Below are positions 1-10,406 of a stretch of 64,000 nt of DNA, piece after piece. Below the pieces are notes generated by a model. That model saw nothing but the letters and a program-made list of their open reading frames with translations, was not told the origin of the DNA and made no database searches. Source of the stretch: Vespula vulgaris (taxonomy: Eukaryota; Arthropoda; Insecta; Hymenoptera; Vespidae). Position numbers and translations under genes: made by a program. The stretch covers positions 2,120,501 through 2,184,500 of the forward strand of contig NC_066599.1 of assembly GCF_905475345.1 (NCBI RefSeq). Reading direction: 5' to 3'. Numbering within the stretch: the first letter of the stretch is position 1; the number at the start of each line of letters is the position of its first letter.

Positions 1-873
1 GTAAGTACTTACATACGCTTCTTCCTCCAGATCTGCCGGCAACCTTCGAAAAATTTGCATAATCGCTCGATGTCCTCTCGAGAAAATTTGCATCGAAGGA
101 ATTCGTCGCTTTGCGGACGAATCGTTTTACTCTTAAACGAATTTCGACTTTCTTTCGCCTACGGGTTATACACTAAATTCATTATTAATTAAATACATAT
201 ACATATATATATATATAATATTTCATTATATGTTAAAAGATAAGAATGAGTAGTTCGATATTTATTATGAAATTAAAAAAAATCTTTCATTATAAATTAA
301 TCCTTACAATAACTTGTAAATTTTCCGAGTATCATCCGAAAAGTATGTAATTTCGAAAACCTATTAAAATTTAACATATTTCTCTTAAAAAAGAAAAAAA
401 AAAATGAACATACACGTTTCTTATTTTAATTTCTATTCTATTCATCGCGAAAATAGTTTTATTCGAAAGAGAGAAAGAATAAAAAGAAAGAAAAAAAAAA
501 CAAAAGAAAACAAAAAGAAATTACCTTTCCGTAAACGAAATAGAACGTGGTTAAATGCGTTTAAATTTAAATATTAAAAATTGAAACCGAGATATATCGA
601 CTGTAAGAGTACCCAAAGTATTTTAAAGATAACATTGAACAGCTCGTGGTATTTTAAATAATTCGCAAAAGCTTGTTTGTTAATCCCCGGATAAGTTCAT
701 TAACGTAATTACAAGGATCCCGTGTCAAAACATTAGATTCGAGATTAGAGATTCTAGGATCATTATTTATGTTAGATTCGATGAGACCGGTATAAGGAAG
801 AGAAAGGAAAGACAAAGATAATAGATAGTAAAAACAGAAGGTAAAACCTTCTCGGTGAGTCTGAATCGAGTCA
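1..873. other. AT-rich non-coding sequence
   Basis: Unique AT-rich DNA with a short TA run (199-217), A-rich patches (389-402) and an A/G-rich stretch (468-520). The window starts with GTAAGTACTTAC, a 12-bp palindrome that reads as a splice-donor consensus on both strands and recurs at 6,710 and 57,362. No open frame of note. Confidence 0.7.
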
Positions 874-1033
874 ATGGAAGCGGCCCATCAAACGAGAGCA
901 TCGACTAGCACGATCGAGATACGAACGATTACGCGAGAGCACCTATGTACACCAGTCCTTGATCCAGGAATAGTACTCGACGTGTGCATAGACGGGATTC
1001 ACCGTTGCCCTATCGCTGTCTTTCTCTCACTCG

Positions 1034-1040
1034 AGAAGAA

Positions 1041-1071
<31 letters not shown>

Positions 1072-1126
1072 ACGAAGAAGAAGACGAAGATGAAGAAGAC
1101 GAAGAAGACGAAGAAAAAGAAGAAGC
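1034..1126. repeat. AAG/GAC trinucleotide microsatellite
   Basis: Imperfect (AAG)n with GAC interruptions. It creates a poly-Lys frame on the plus strand (ATG at 874) and a poly-Leu frame on the minus strand. About 50 codons ahead of the repeat on the plus strand are ordinary-looking but have no acceptor or donor of quality, so I do not call a gene. Confidence 0.9.
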
Positions 1127-1215
1127 AGATTCACGGTGATTCTCTCGACGATCTCGAGCATGATCCACTTTATCGCAGCGATTGCCACCTGGATATGCAA
1201 CGAGCGGTAAACTCG

Positions 1216-1249
<34 letters not shown>

Positions 1250-1277
1250 TTACTATTACTATTACTACCACTATTAC
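1216..1277. repeat. ACT/ATT trinucleotide microsatellite
   Basis: (ACT)n passing into (ATT)n, read as poly-Thr/Ile on the plus strand and poly-Ser on the minus strand. Within 100 bp of the AAG tract. Confidence 0.9.
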
Positions 1278-1351
1278 AACTCGTGATCGCTCGTACGCGA
1301 CAGGTGAATCGAATTATTAGCTCGAAGAGTAGAATAAACGTCAATGCGCTC

Positions 1352-1738
1352 GTTCTCTCTCTCTTTCTCTTTCTTTTTCTTTCTCTTTCTTTTTCTCTCT
1401 CTTTCTCTTTCTCTATCTCATGTGTCTTATGCGAGTCTCCTTCGTCTACTTCCGTCATCTCTTATACGTGTGCGAGAGTATCTAAGTATCTCTCCGTTCT
1501 AGATTTATAGAAAGAAGAAATAGACTTTTACCGACAAGGTCGATAGGTCGAGGAACGCTATCGATGATCGAGAGAACGAGTTTAAAGCGAGATCTCCTAC
1601 GCGAATTACATGGCACGAGGACTCGCGCGTGCTTACCACGATACCGTAGCCTTCATTAATGACTCATCGAGTCGACTCTTCTGATCGTACTCTCTCTCTT
1701 TCTCTCTCTCTCTCTCTCTTTTTCTCCCTCTTTTTCTA
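1352..1738. repeat. two CT-rich tracts with unique spacer
   Basis: CT/CTTT tract at 1,352-1,419 and CT tract at 1,690-1,738. The 270 bp between them is unique CpG-rich sequence with no gene signal. Confidence 0.85.
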
Positions 1739-2495
1739 TTTATAAGAGTTGAATGCATGAACTACTATTGCAACTAGAGATTCACAGTTTTTCTATAACG
1801 AAACCATACGAATATCTTTCTTATTTCTCTCGTATTAAATTAATAAATATTTAAGGAGAGAAAATATCTTTGATTTTTTTATTTTGTTTTTTAAACGTAT
1901 TTTAAAAAGTATTTTGCTTGTAATAAATAAAAAAAAAAAAAATGCCTCGTTCGGTCGAACGCATAAGACTTCTATCGAGACGAAAGATTCTTATTTCATT
2001 TATCTATCTTTTACTTACTTACTTACTTATTTATTTATTTATTCTTTTTTTCTATAAAAAGAAAAACTGCACGAATTTCTTTCTTATTTCATATTGAATC
2101 AGACGAATATATATCAGATGAAAAACTATCAATTATCTTTGAATGGTTTTCGAGCAATAAATTAGAAAGGCTCGTGTCTTTCGTTTTTAAAAAAATTTTT
2201 TATCTTTATGCTTTACGAGTTCGACAAGAAAAGAACGATCTAACGCGAGAACCCTAATAAAGTACACTTTGTATTAAAACCTATCCTCGTGAACGCGTGT
2301 AATTAAGTTTCATTACGTTTCCACTCCCACTGGTAACGATTCGTTGCTCGTTAAGGACACCTGCTTTATATCGTTCTCTCTCGATCGTCTCTCTTGCTGT
2401 TCTAAAAGCTCGAATAACTTTTCCCGACAATATTATCGCGACTAACTTTCCGCGAGAACTTCGGTTCCTTAAGTGTTCAGTAGTAGGAGCATATA
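1739..2495. other. AT-rich unique sequence with a TTAC/TTAT repeat
   Basis: AT-rich sequence with A-runs near 1,928-1,941 and a (TTAC)n(TTAT)n tract at 2,011-2,043. No coding signal. Confidence 0.7.
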
Positions 2496-2515
2496 GTGTG
2501 TGTGTGTGTGTGTGT
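2496..2515. repeat. (GT)10 microsatellite
   Basis: Perfect GT run ending in TTTATATG. Confidence 0.9.
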
Positions 2516-2598
2516 TTATATGTACCTTCTACGGGCCACCTTTTACACCTTACCGCGGTATCTCCCTTCTCTCTTTCTTCTTCAAAAGAAGCTTGTCG

Positions 2599-2760
2599 AG
2601 AGAGAAAGAGAGAGGGAAAGAAAGAGGGAGGAGGAGAGAGAGAGAGAGAACTTAAGAAATAGTTGTACCACCGGTGTATTATTATATGGCGCTTTAAATG
2701 GTAGCGATAAATTACTGGCGTTGTATCCTACGTTAACCGCAATCGTCTTTTAAGTCGAGT

Positions 2761-2818
<58 letters not shown>
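2599..2818. repeat. two GA microsatellites
   Basis: GA-rich tract at 2,599-2,650 and a nearly perfect (GA)n at 2,764-2,818. The 110 bp between them is unique. Confidence 0.9.
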
Positions 2819-3257
2819 ATTTGTTGCTCGTTGTCTTCGTCTAGTGAAACTTCCTTCCTTCAACATATAGTACTCATCTATCTATTCTTGATTTAAAAAA
2901 AAAAAAGAAAAATAAAAAATAAAAAAGTAGAAAAAAAGGAAAGGAAAAGAAAACAAAAGTAAGAATAATCGAACGAATCGATCGATTAATCGACCAATTA
3001 GTTATAAGAAATTAATCGAAATAAACAAATACTAAGTAATAGAAAAAGAAATCGATCGAGAAATTTTCAACGATGAAATAAGTGACTCGGTTTCGTAAGT
3101 ATGTAAAAGTCATTGGGATCGCATCGATTGCTTTCGGGCTATTGTATACGAATCGATGTTAGTTAGGTAGGTATGCGGGACGAATCGAGCGGCATAAAGT
3201 AAAAGCATGGAAAGCAGCTCCTCTTTTTCCATCGTAACGAAATACAACGAGAGAACG
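2819..3257. other. unique sequence with A-rich patch
   Basis: A-rich stretch at 2,894-2,958, then CpG-containing unique sequence rich in ATCGAT/TCGATT words. Nothing recognised. Confidence 0.6.
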
Positions 3258-3345
3258 AGGAGGATAAGTAGGTGGAGGAGGTGAAGGAGGGGGAGGAGAA
3301 GCTGGAGGTGATGTTGGAGGTGAAGGAGGAGAACGAAGACGATGA
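3258..3345 (+). repeat. G-rich GGAGGT-type purine minisatellite
   Basis: Degenerate repeats of GGAGG(T/A) with many GG runs and one run of five G. Two-layer G-quadruplexes are possible on the plus strand. Glycine-rich frames across it are short and interrupted by stops. Confidence 0.7.
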
Positions 3346-3480
3346 AAGTGAAAGCAGCTAAAACGTTTCGGCTGATCGTCTCGAATCGTCTTCGCGGTGA
3401 ATCCTTATAAGAGAGACCGGCGCGAGCGAGGCGGATTATATCACGAGGGGTATAAAGTATATTTCGATGTATTACAGTTT

Positions 3481-3645
3481 ATATTTATATATATATATAA
3501 GTATACACATACATATATACATACATATATATCATTGTATACACATAGATACATATATTTGTGTGTACAATGAGAGATATATATATATGTATATATATTA
3601 TATAGGTACGCGTATATGTATATATACACATATATATATAGGTAA
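3481..3645. repeat. TA/CATA-rich microsatellite block
   Basis: Mixture of TATA, CATA and GTGT tracts. It produces Tyr-Ile-rich open frames on both strands that I do not regard as genes. Confidence 0.85.
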
Positions 3646-3659
3646 GCGAGAGCGCGAGT

Positions 3660-3870
3660 GCGTATACCTCGTGAACAGTAGCGGCGTGCCACAACCATAT
3701 ACGGATTCGAGAGAAGACTCGGTCTGCTCATCCGTAAGGTACTACGGCTGCCTTGAAAAATGCATATGCAAATTAATAAAGCTCGCCTTACGAGAAACCG
3801 AACGAACGGTCCTTAACGGTCGAACGACGACACCCTTTCGAAAGATTTTCTCGTTCGTTCGGACGTTGCT
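3660..3870. promoter_or_regulatory. unique GC-balanced block with POU-type site
   Basis: Repeat-free, CpG-containing block. At 3,760-3,770 it reads ATGCATATGCA, overlapping a perfect octamer ATGCAAAT (3,766-3,773) and followed directly by TAAT (3,773-3,776). Juxtaposed octamer and homeodomain cores are typical of POU-factor binding. Conservation is untested, so this is a candidate enhancer only. Confidence 0.25.
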
Positions 3871-3945
3871 CTTCCCACCTAATCGATCCGCGTGCTCGTG
3901 CTCGTTCTCTTCGAATTCTTCTTCGAATTATTTTTACAAATGACA

Positions 3946-4466
3946 TTTTATCGTTTATTGTAAAATAGAAAAAGAAAAAAAAGCATCTTGTCTAATCGAA
4001 ATTATCAACTATATAAATAAGTAAGTGATCGTTGTTGATCGATTTTGAAAGAATCTTTCCGAGGACAATTTTCTTTCTTCCTTTTTTTTTCTCTTTCTTT
4101 TTTTTTTTTTCTTTTCTTCGTCACCTTATTGAATAATTAGATATTACACGATTGATTAAAGCGTTTGAATTGAATCGTCAGACAAAGATAATAATACGTA
4201 TCAATCCATTTCGATAATTTTAAAACATCAGAAAACTTTCAAATTTTATTACAATATTTCATCTCATTTTTTTTCTTTTCAAGCGACATCCAATAACAAC
4301 CGTTCACATTGGTTTAAATGGAGCACGAGAGCCCTCCCTACATTTCCTCTCGGCGTTAGCATAGATTTAAATAAATTTGAATAATGTTCTGCTCGCGCGT
4401 ATAGAACAATGCTAAATCAATTGTAATTGTTAATAATCGTAATACGGTCGTCGTGTCGAGATGCAT
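3946..4466. other. AT-rich sequence with T-rich tract
   Basis: T-rich 4,077-4,119 and otherwise unique AT-rich DNA. Nothing recognised. Confidence 0.65.
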
Positions 4467-4468
4467 TG

Positions 4469-4499
<31 letters not shown>

Positions 4500-4532
4500 T
4501 TCTCTCTTTGTCCTTTGCTTATTCTTTCTCTT

Positions 4533-4572
<40 letters not shown>

Positions 4573-4770
4573 ATCGAAGCGAAAACTCGCTCCCGTCGTG
4601 ATCTGGTTACATCGCTGCTACCCGTTACGTCGAGAGTTCGAAGTACTTACTTACATTCTTCCTCGTTCTCTCGTCCACCTCCTCTTTCGTGTTCCTGCTT
4701 CTCCCTCTCTTTCTCTTATTCTTTCTTTCCTCCTTTCTTTCTTTCTTTATCTTTCTCTATCGCACTCTCT
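4469..4770. repeat. CT-rich tracts
   Basis: CT/CTTT tracts at 4,469-4,570 and 4,694-4,770 around a 120-bp unique spacer containing GTACTTACTTAC. Leu-Ser frames here are repeat artefacts. Confidence 0.85.
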
Positions 4771-4962
4771 TTGTGCCTCTTTTTACATCCTCTCGTATTT
4801 AGCGACGGCCACAAGCTGAGAAGGCAACCAGAGTAGATTACTCGTGACAAGAGCTTCGTTAGCGTTAAAGGAAAGTGAATACTCGGTGTAACTAGATCTT
4901 ACAATTAATTACACGATTTCCGATAGAACCGGACGATAATGAAACGAGTTCGAACCTCGAGA

Positions 4963-4964
<2 letters not shown>

Positions 4965-5032
<68 letters not shown>
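4965..5032. repeat. (CT)34 perfect microsatellite
   Basis: Uninterrupted CT for 68 bp, among the longest perfect dinucleotide tracts in the window. A pure homopurine/homopyrimidine mirror sequence, so H-DNA is possible and length is likely polymorphic. Confidence 0.95.
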
Positions 5033-5035
<3 letters not shown>

Positions 5036-5449
5036 AATATATTTTATACTATCAATAAATGAAATGCCTTAAATCATACAATTTTATCGATAAGCATTCA
5101 TCGTCGAAATAGGTTATTTCGTTTATGATTACACGATGATATTAAAGATCATGTGTTATGCATACTTACTCCATTTATACCTACTTATTTCTGGTATCGG
5201 TAAGAGTCACGATTATTGCCTTGAAAACGTAATAAGTTGACTAAGTAAAAATAATAAAAAGTGGACGAGACCAGACTATCAATTCGAACGCAAGAAACGC
5301 GAAAGCGATCGGTTTCATTAATGCATTATCGGGTATGCTACTACTCATCGAGAGAGTTCAGATCAGTAGCCAGTGATTAAAGTCAATTGACTTACGGTGA
5401 ATTTTCTCTTCGACGTATTCATCACACGCAATAGAAGAAAAGAGAGAAT
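5033..5449. other. unique AT-rich sequence
   Basis: No repeats or coding signal. Contains GTCAATTGAC near 5,382 and two donor-like words on the minus strand (GTAAGTATG, GTAAGTCA) without exons behind them. Confidence 0.6.
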
Positions 5450-5493
5450 AAGATAAGAGAAAATAATTGTTAACAATTATTTTCTCTTATCTT
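5450..5493. repeat. perfect 44-bp palindrome
   Basis: Each 22-base arm is the exact reverse complement of the other and there is no spacer. The left arm starts AAGATAAGAGAAAATAATTG and the centre is GTTAAC. It is followed by T-rich and preceded by GA-rich unique sequence and is not part of a microsatellite. It could form a cruciform or, if transcribed, a hairpin with a minimal loop. Confidence 0.9.
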
Positions 5494-5735
5494 TTCAAAC
5501 CATTATAATCGTATGCACGAAAGAATTCAAATTACTATCCGACGAAATTACGATTTAACGAAATCCTATTAGAAAATAATCTCACGAGCGAAAACTTACG
5601 TTTGAGATTTGGAATTTCAAGTCAAATATAAAAAAAAGAGTAGACAAAAAAGAAAGAAAACAGAAAAAATACATTGGCAGCGATGCATTAATGTCAATGA
5701 TATTCTCGAAAAGAAATAAGCCGACGCTATCACGA

Positions 5736-5816
5736 CCGATGAAACGAGAAAGGAGAGAAAGAGATACGAAGACAGAAAGACAGACAGAGACAAAACGAGA
5801 GAGAAAGAGAGAGAAA
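5736..5816. repeat. GA/GACA-rich purine tract
   Basis: Imperfect GA with GACA units; the complementary Leu-Ser frame is an artefact. Confidence 0.8.
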
Positions 5817-5917
5817 GGACACGATTAATCCTTCCCATTTGGAGCTACCTTATGTTAGGCCAAAACAAGCTCGAACTTTCTAAAACTCTTGATAGTATAA
5901 CTCTTCGGCGACAAGTA

Positions 5918-6154
5918 CAAAAAAAAAAGAAAAGAAAAAAAAAAGTAGAAAAAGAAAAAAGAAAAAAGAAGAAGAAGAAGAAGAACAAGAACAAAAACAA
6001 GAAGAAGAAGAAGAAAGACAGAAGATCCGAAAAAAAAGGAAAAAAAAAAAGCAGGAAAAAAAATAAAATAAAAGAGAAGGTACGAAAGAAAGAAAAAAAA
6101 AGAAAGAAAAAGAAAGCAAGCAAGCAAGCAAAGAAAAAGAAAGAAAGAAAGAGA
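5918..6154 (+). repeat. 237-bp A/G purine tract
   Basis: Almost pure A and G on the plus strand with only scattered C and T; (GAA)n at its centre, GAAA and GCAA units to the right. Open in several frames as poly-Lys (plus) or poly-Phe/Leu (minus), which is compositional. One of the longest strand-asymmetric purine tracts in the window. Confidence 0.9.
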
Positions 6155-6336
6155 TAGTCTGGCCCGGTGACACGGTGAAATCGACAATACTCCTCGTAAA
6201 GTAGCGATATACCACGCGCGAGCAGCTTGTTCCCATCCCTACCACGTTGATCTACCGTTCACGATGTACAGGTATAGGCTACAGGTACTCACCGTACGTA
6301 TGTACATCACCCCGACTCAGCTTCCTGCTCTCCCTT

Positions 6337-6372
6337 CCTCTTTTCTTCTTCTTCTTCTTCTTATTCTTTAAG

Positions 6373-6407
<35 letters not shown>

Positions 6408-6462
6408 TCGTCTGTCCGTCTGTCTGTATGTCTGTCTATCTATCTGTCTATCTCTATCTCTA

Positions 6463-6493
<31 letters not shown>

Positions 6494-6502
6494 TTTTCTC
6501 TC
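6337..6502. repeat. TTC, CT, CTGT and CTAT compound microsatellite
   Basis: Successive (TTC)n, (CT)n, (CTTT)n, (GTCT)n, (ATCT)n and (CT)n blocks: one pyrimidine-rich compound tract. Confidence 0.9.
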
Positions 6503-6760
6503 ATGGACCACTTCTATAGTCTACCCATACACGGATCCCAGTGAGGTCTCGACTCCTTTGCATGAAATTACATCTCTACCTTTGGACTTTACGTCCGGAG
6601 AAAATATGCCGCTTCGATCGCAGGTAATCTCTTCGTCCCCGGCGTGCACGCTTCCATTCTCTCGCTCGTGCCCCCAAAGTAAGTAAGTAAGTAAGTAAGT
6701 AAGGAAGTAGTAAGTACTTACGTACGCTCCCTTTTCTCGCAGGTACTATCGATCTTTGGT
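6503..6760. other. unique sequence with GTAA repeat
   Basis: Unique block with (GTAA)n at 6,677-6,703 followed by GTAAGTACTTAC at 6,710-6,721 and TACGCT, which matches the first 19 bases of the window except for one base. Confidence 0.65.
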
Positions 6761-6829
6761 AGTCTCGCGATCTCGTTTCCATCCATCCTATCGCATCGTT
6801 TCTCGATTCTTATCATTCCCATCAACATA

Positions 6830-7075
6830 CACATATATGTATATATTTGTTTCTTTAGATAAGTAGATATGGATATAATAGATAAAGAATAATCGCAGTC
6901 TTGATAGATAGGAATAATCTGAGCTTTTCTTTTTTCTTTCGGTGTTTGTTCTTTCGGAAATAAACGAAATATAATACGAAAAGATATATATATATATATC
7001 TCATCTATTTCTAAAGAATACATACACACATATACATATATATATGTATGTATGTACATATATATATATATACGT
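6830..7075. repeat. scattered TA/CATA microsatellites
   Basis: TA and CATA runs at 6,830-6,848, 6,985-7,000 and 7,022-7,074 with AT-rich spacer. Confidence 0.75.
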
Positions 7076-7174
7076 AAGTAACTTCTACGAGAAAGAATGG
7101 AGATTTTACGAGCAACCAAGCACGAGAGACTATCTTGCTCTCCGTTCAAGAAGACAAACGAACGAGAATCGCAT

Positions 7175-7240
7175 GGAAGAAGAAGAAGAAGAAGAAGAAG
7201 AAGAAGAAGAAAAAGAAAGAAGAAAAGGAGAAAGAGAGAC

Positions 7241-7271
<31 letters not shown>

Positions 7272-7309
7272 CAGAGAATAGAGGAAACGAGAGAAAAGAG
7301 AGAGGAAAA
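7175..7309 (+). repeat. GAA then GA purine tract
   Basis: (GAA)n at 7,175-7,212 runs into GA/GACA repeats. Poly-Glu and Arg-Glu frames on the plus strand are repeat-made. Confidence 0.9.
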
Positions 7310-7516
7310 GATACGTCGAGAAAGCACAGGGACAGTGTAAATACTCGATTCCGAGTAAATCTCGAGGTTTCCCTATTAGAAGGAGGCGGAAGTTCTTGCG
7401 TATTTTTTGCAAAGTCCCTCTCTCAGGAGACGGGAGTGTTGCGGTACGGGATCAAAGCATTGGACCGATCGGCCACCGATCGGATGCTGTGACTCTTTTC
7501 TGTCTGTCTTTCTCTG

Positions 7517-7555
<39 letters not shown>

Positions 7556-7560
7556 CTTTT
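7310..7560. other. unique block then CT microsatellite
   Basis: Positions 7,310-7,500 are unique CpG-containing sequence; 7,501-7,561 is CT/CTGT. No splice signals of quality. Confidence 0.65.
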
Positions 7561-7561
7561 T

Positions 7562-8050
7562 ATCTCCTTCTCTCTTTTTAAGTTCGTCTCCTTTTCAAGA
7601 GATTTTATTATACGGTATGGTCCGTTCTGTTGCGCTCCTGTGACGTCTGACTCGAATTATAATCAATGACCTCTTATCCTCTTCCCTCACCATCCTGGTC
7701 TTCGTAAAGTCCATCGGTAAAGGCGATTTCCATTAAAGTACGAAATTCCAATCCCCGGGATTTGAAGATTCAATCAACAAAATACATTCTCAATCGTTAG
7801 GAAAAAAGAAACCACGGGAGAGATTATAACCGTTCGTTGTCCAAGAGAGACGATCGTGTCGCGGCCTTATACGATAAAGAAAAGTTACTTAAATGTAAGT
7901 AGAATGATCGTGGCCGTTACTCTTCCAACTTTACCATATTCCATACTACGTAAGTACTTGTACAATTTCATTCTATATGGGATAAAAGATAACTATCCAA
8001 CTTCATTTTCTATGTAAATGCATACAATAAAAACGAAGAAAGAAAAAATA
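7562..8050. other. unique sequence, no feature
   Basis: Repeat-free apart from short A runs at the right end. GTAAGTACTT at 7,950 is a near match to the recurring 12-mer. No open frame of interest. Confidence 0.6.
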
Positions 8051-8173
8051 AAAGAGAGAGAGAGAGAGAGAGAAAAAAAGGGAAAAAGGAAAAGAGAGAA
8101 GAAATAAAGCCCTTTTCAAATAACTTAACGAGAAATTAGATTTAGATAATTCGCAAGACTTAAATTAATTATC

Positions 8174-8210
<37 letters not shown>

Positions 8211-8440
8211 TTATATAATTACTAAAACAACGATATAACGATAATATCTTTTAACGCCTCTCGCTTTATTCGCTTCGTCAATTAACACGAACTATAAGGA
8301 AAAGGAAAAATAACTTCTCGACGATCGAATGGGACGGGTTAATGTAATGCACGAGAGAGAAAGAAAAAACGAAAGAAAGAAAGAAACAGAGAGACAGAAA
8401 GAGAAAGAGAAAGAGAGAGAGAGAGAGAGAAAGAGAAAGA
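8051..8440. repeat. GA, CT and GA tracts
   Basis: GA/A tract 8,054-8,101, CT 8,177-8,205, GA/GAAA 8,350-8,440, with AT-rich unique spacers. Confidence 0.85.
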
Positions 8441-8766
8441 CATTTGAGAATCTGATACGCACGCGATTAAGCGGTATAATTATCATGTAACCGATAAAAA
8501 TGAAAAAGAGAGAGACAGGAGACACACACACACACATATATATACCGAGTATTATAGAGATGGAAGAAACTGGAGCTGCCTCGCGAGTATCGTTCGCAAA
8601 GAGGAAAATTAAATCTCCATCCAATGCAACGATGTTTACGGTTTGCCCGATGTAATATGAAGATGTACGTCGAGCGTAAACCCAGTGGGGAGCCCTCGCC
8701 GCGGTCGCGACACTACGATTTTAACCGAACGCGTCCGACATCATTGTAAATATCAAGGGCTATATG

Positions 8767-8823
8767 GCCTCGTAAACTACCCCCTTACTAGGTCGACCAA
8801 AGTCGTCTCAATCTCACCGAGCC
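8767..8823. repeat. copy 1 of a diverged dispersed repeat
   Basis: About 57 bp that align with 10,241-10,297 at roughly three quarters identity by eye, including an exact 14-mer AGTCGTCTCAATCT (8,801-8,814) followed by ACCGAGCC after one extra base. Neither copy is a microsatellite. The family is not recognised; it may be the conserved part of an old mobile element. Confidence 0.5.
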
Positions 8824-8860
8824 CTTTCTCGCCCTACAACTTAGTATATATCCTTCTCTT

Positions 8861-9024
8861 TCTCTGCCTCTCTCTCTCTCTCTCTTTCTCTCTTTCTCTC
8901 TTATGGACACGCTTGCACCCCACTGTTCGAGTTGGCGATGCACGCGACCTGTACCATGGTATGAAAGAAAGATAGAGATGGAGAGACAGAAAGAGAGAGA
9001 GAGAGAGAAAGAGAAAGAGAGAGA
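8861..9024. repeat. CT and GA tracts
   Basis: CT 8,861-8,900 and GA 8,963-9,024 about 60 bp apart: complementary dinucleotide tracts in inverted orientation that could pair. Confidence 0.8.
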
Positions 9025-9664
9025 TGAGATTTTCTAATGCTATAAACGACGATCCTCTCGCGTTATTTTACGTTCTCGCTCTTCTACGATCACTTCACGT
9101 GAAAATGTTTATATGGGTAGATGTGTGTATCTATATATGTTTATTTATGTATTCAGACTTGTATCTAACGTATCCTTTGCGAACATAAGCGTGAAATATT
9201 CGATGGTAATCGAAATATTCGACCTTCGATCATATCACATCGTTCAATGTACACTTTTTTTCTCGTTTCGATAAGAATTTCTTAAAAGATAAATAAATAA
9301 ATAAATAAAGAAATAAAGAAGAAAAAAATAATAAAATACGAAGTGATTTTTGTTGTCGATCGAGACGATATCCGATTGTTCTTTTTCTTTTTCTTTTTCT
9401 TTCTTATCTTCTTTTTTTTTTTTATTTTATTTCGACAAATACTTCGTCTTATACTTCGTCTCGAAAAGAGATCACGGTAATAACGAATAAAATAAAAAGG
9501 ATGATAATGTTCGATAGAGCTTTTTTCTTCTATTATTAATAAACGTTCAATCATTTCTGATATCATTGTTATATATAAATTTATTCGCGCGATATGATTC
9601 TGATTCATTATTTTTTAAAACGCAAAAGTTAGTCAAATAAAACTGGTTAGATTGGTAATATTGA

Positions 9665-9672
<8 letters not shown>
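9025..9672. other. AT-rich sequence with AAAT/AAAG and T-rich tracts
   Basis: AAAT/AAAG repeats at 9,289-9,330 and T-rich 9,379-9,435; the rest is unique AT-rich sequence. Confidence 0.65.

Positions 9673-9709
<37 letters not shown>
9673..9709. repeat. (GA)n microsatellite
   Basis: Near-perfect GA followed by an A-rich stretch. Confidence 0.9.
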
Positions 9710-9713
<4 letters not shown>

Positions 9714-9965
9714 AAAAAAAAGAAAAAATATAAAAAAAGCAAACGACATCGTGAAGTAACAATGACTAAGAAATAGTCTCTCCCACGAAACGTTAATCAC
9801 ACAGGATGTGTATCATGTGATTCACGCGTTATATCGATCGCGTGATAGATACTCACTTAGCTACTACTTTTAATAATAAAAACCGAGGAGATGTTCTATT
9901 CGCTTATGGTTCAACGTGACCTGGCATTTTCTCACGGTACGAAAAAACTCGTCGTATCATCGACA

Positions 9966-9995
9966 ATAAGTAAGTAAGTAAGTAAGTAAGTAAGG
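9966..9995. repeat. (GTAA)n microsatellite
   Basis: Second GTAA repeat of the window. Each unit contains GTAAGT, so it mimics a row of splice donors. Confidence 0.85.
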
Positions 9996-10103
9996 TAAGA
10001 ATATATCTATCCGAACAACTGAGTGTCCTGAGCACCACTGAGCTTATAATCAGTTGCGAGCTGGCTATCGTATTTGGTCGTGAAAAATAAAATCTTTCGC
10101 GCG

Positions 10104-10175
10104 AGCGAACGTACGAACGTACGAACGAACGAATGAACGAAGGAACGAACGAACGAACGAACGAACGAACGAACG
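10104..10175. repeat. (GAAC)n microsatellite
   Basis: Imperfect then perfect GAAC/CGAA units; read as Phe-Val-Arg-Ser on the minus strand. Confidence 0.9.
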
Positions 10176-10240
10176 GTCGGTACGTCTTAATGAGCCCACG
10201 GCTTCTACCCATAAGCTACGTCTTACTCTATAGCCGGGCA

Positions 10241-10297
10241 CGACCTCATAAACAACACCATACTCGGCCGTAGAGAGTCGTCTCAATCTACCGAGCC
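10241..10297. repeat. copy 2 of a diverged dispersed repeat
   Basis: Partner of 8,767-8,823 in the same orientation; shares the exact 14-mer at 10,276-10,289 and a CCTCRTAAAC block. On the minus strand it lies in a frame of about 40 non-repetitive residues (including RLRRLSTAEYGVVYEVV), while the other copy has stops. This could fit a dead coding element, but the family is unknown. Confidence 0.5.
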
Positions 10298-10333
10298 AAG
10301 CTTTTAGGGTTGCCACGGAGAAAAAGAATAAAA

Positions 10334-10360
10334 TGAAGAAGAAGAAGAAGAAGAAGACGA

Positions 10361-10404
<44 letters not shown>
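10334..10404. repeat. GAA then GA microsatellite
   Basis: (GAA)n passing directly into (GA)n. Confidence 0.9.

Positions 10405-10406
<2 letters not shown>

Noticed and set aside
874..1320. 148-codon frame with about 50 ordinary residues
   Set aside because: The remainder is poly-Lys and poly-Thr from AAG and ACT repeats; no acceptor or donor and no recognised similarity.
6289..6340. Minus-strand donor ACG|GTGAGT
   Set aside because: Upstream side is purine-rich with no acceptor and no open frame of note.
9966..9995. Row of splice donors
   Set aside because: These are units of a GTAA microsatellite.
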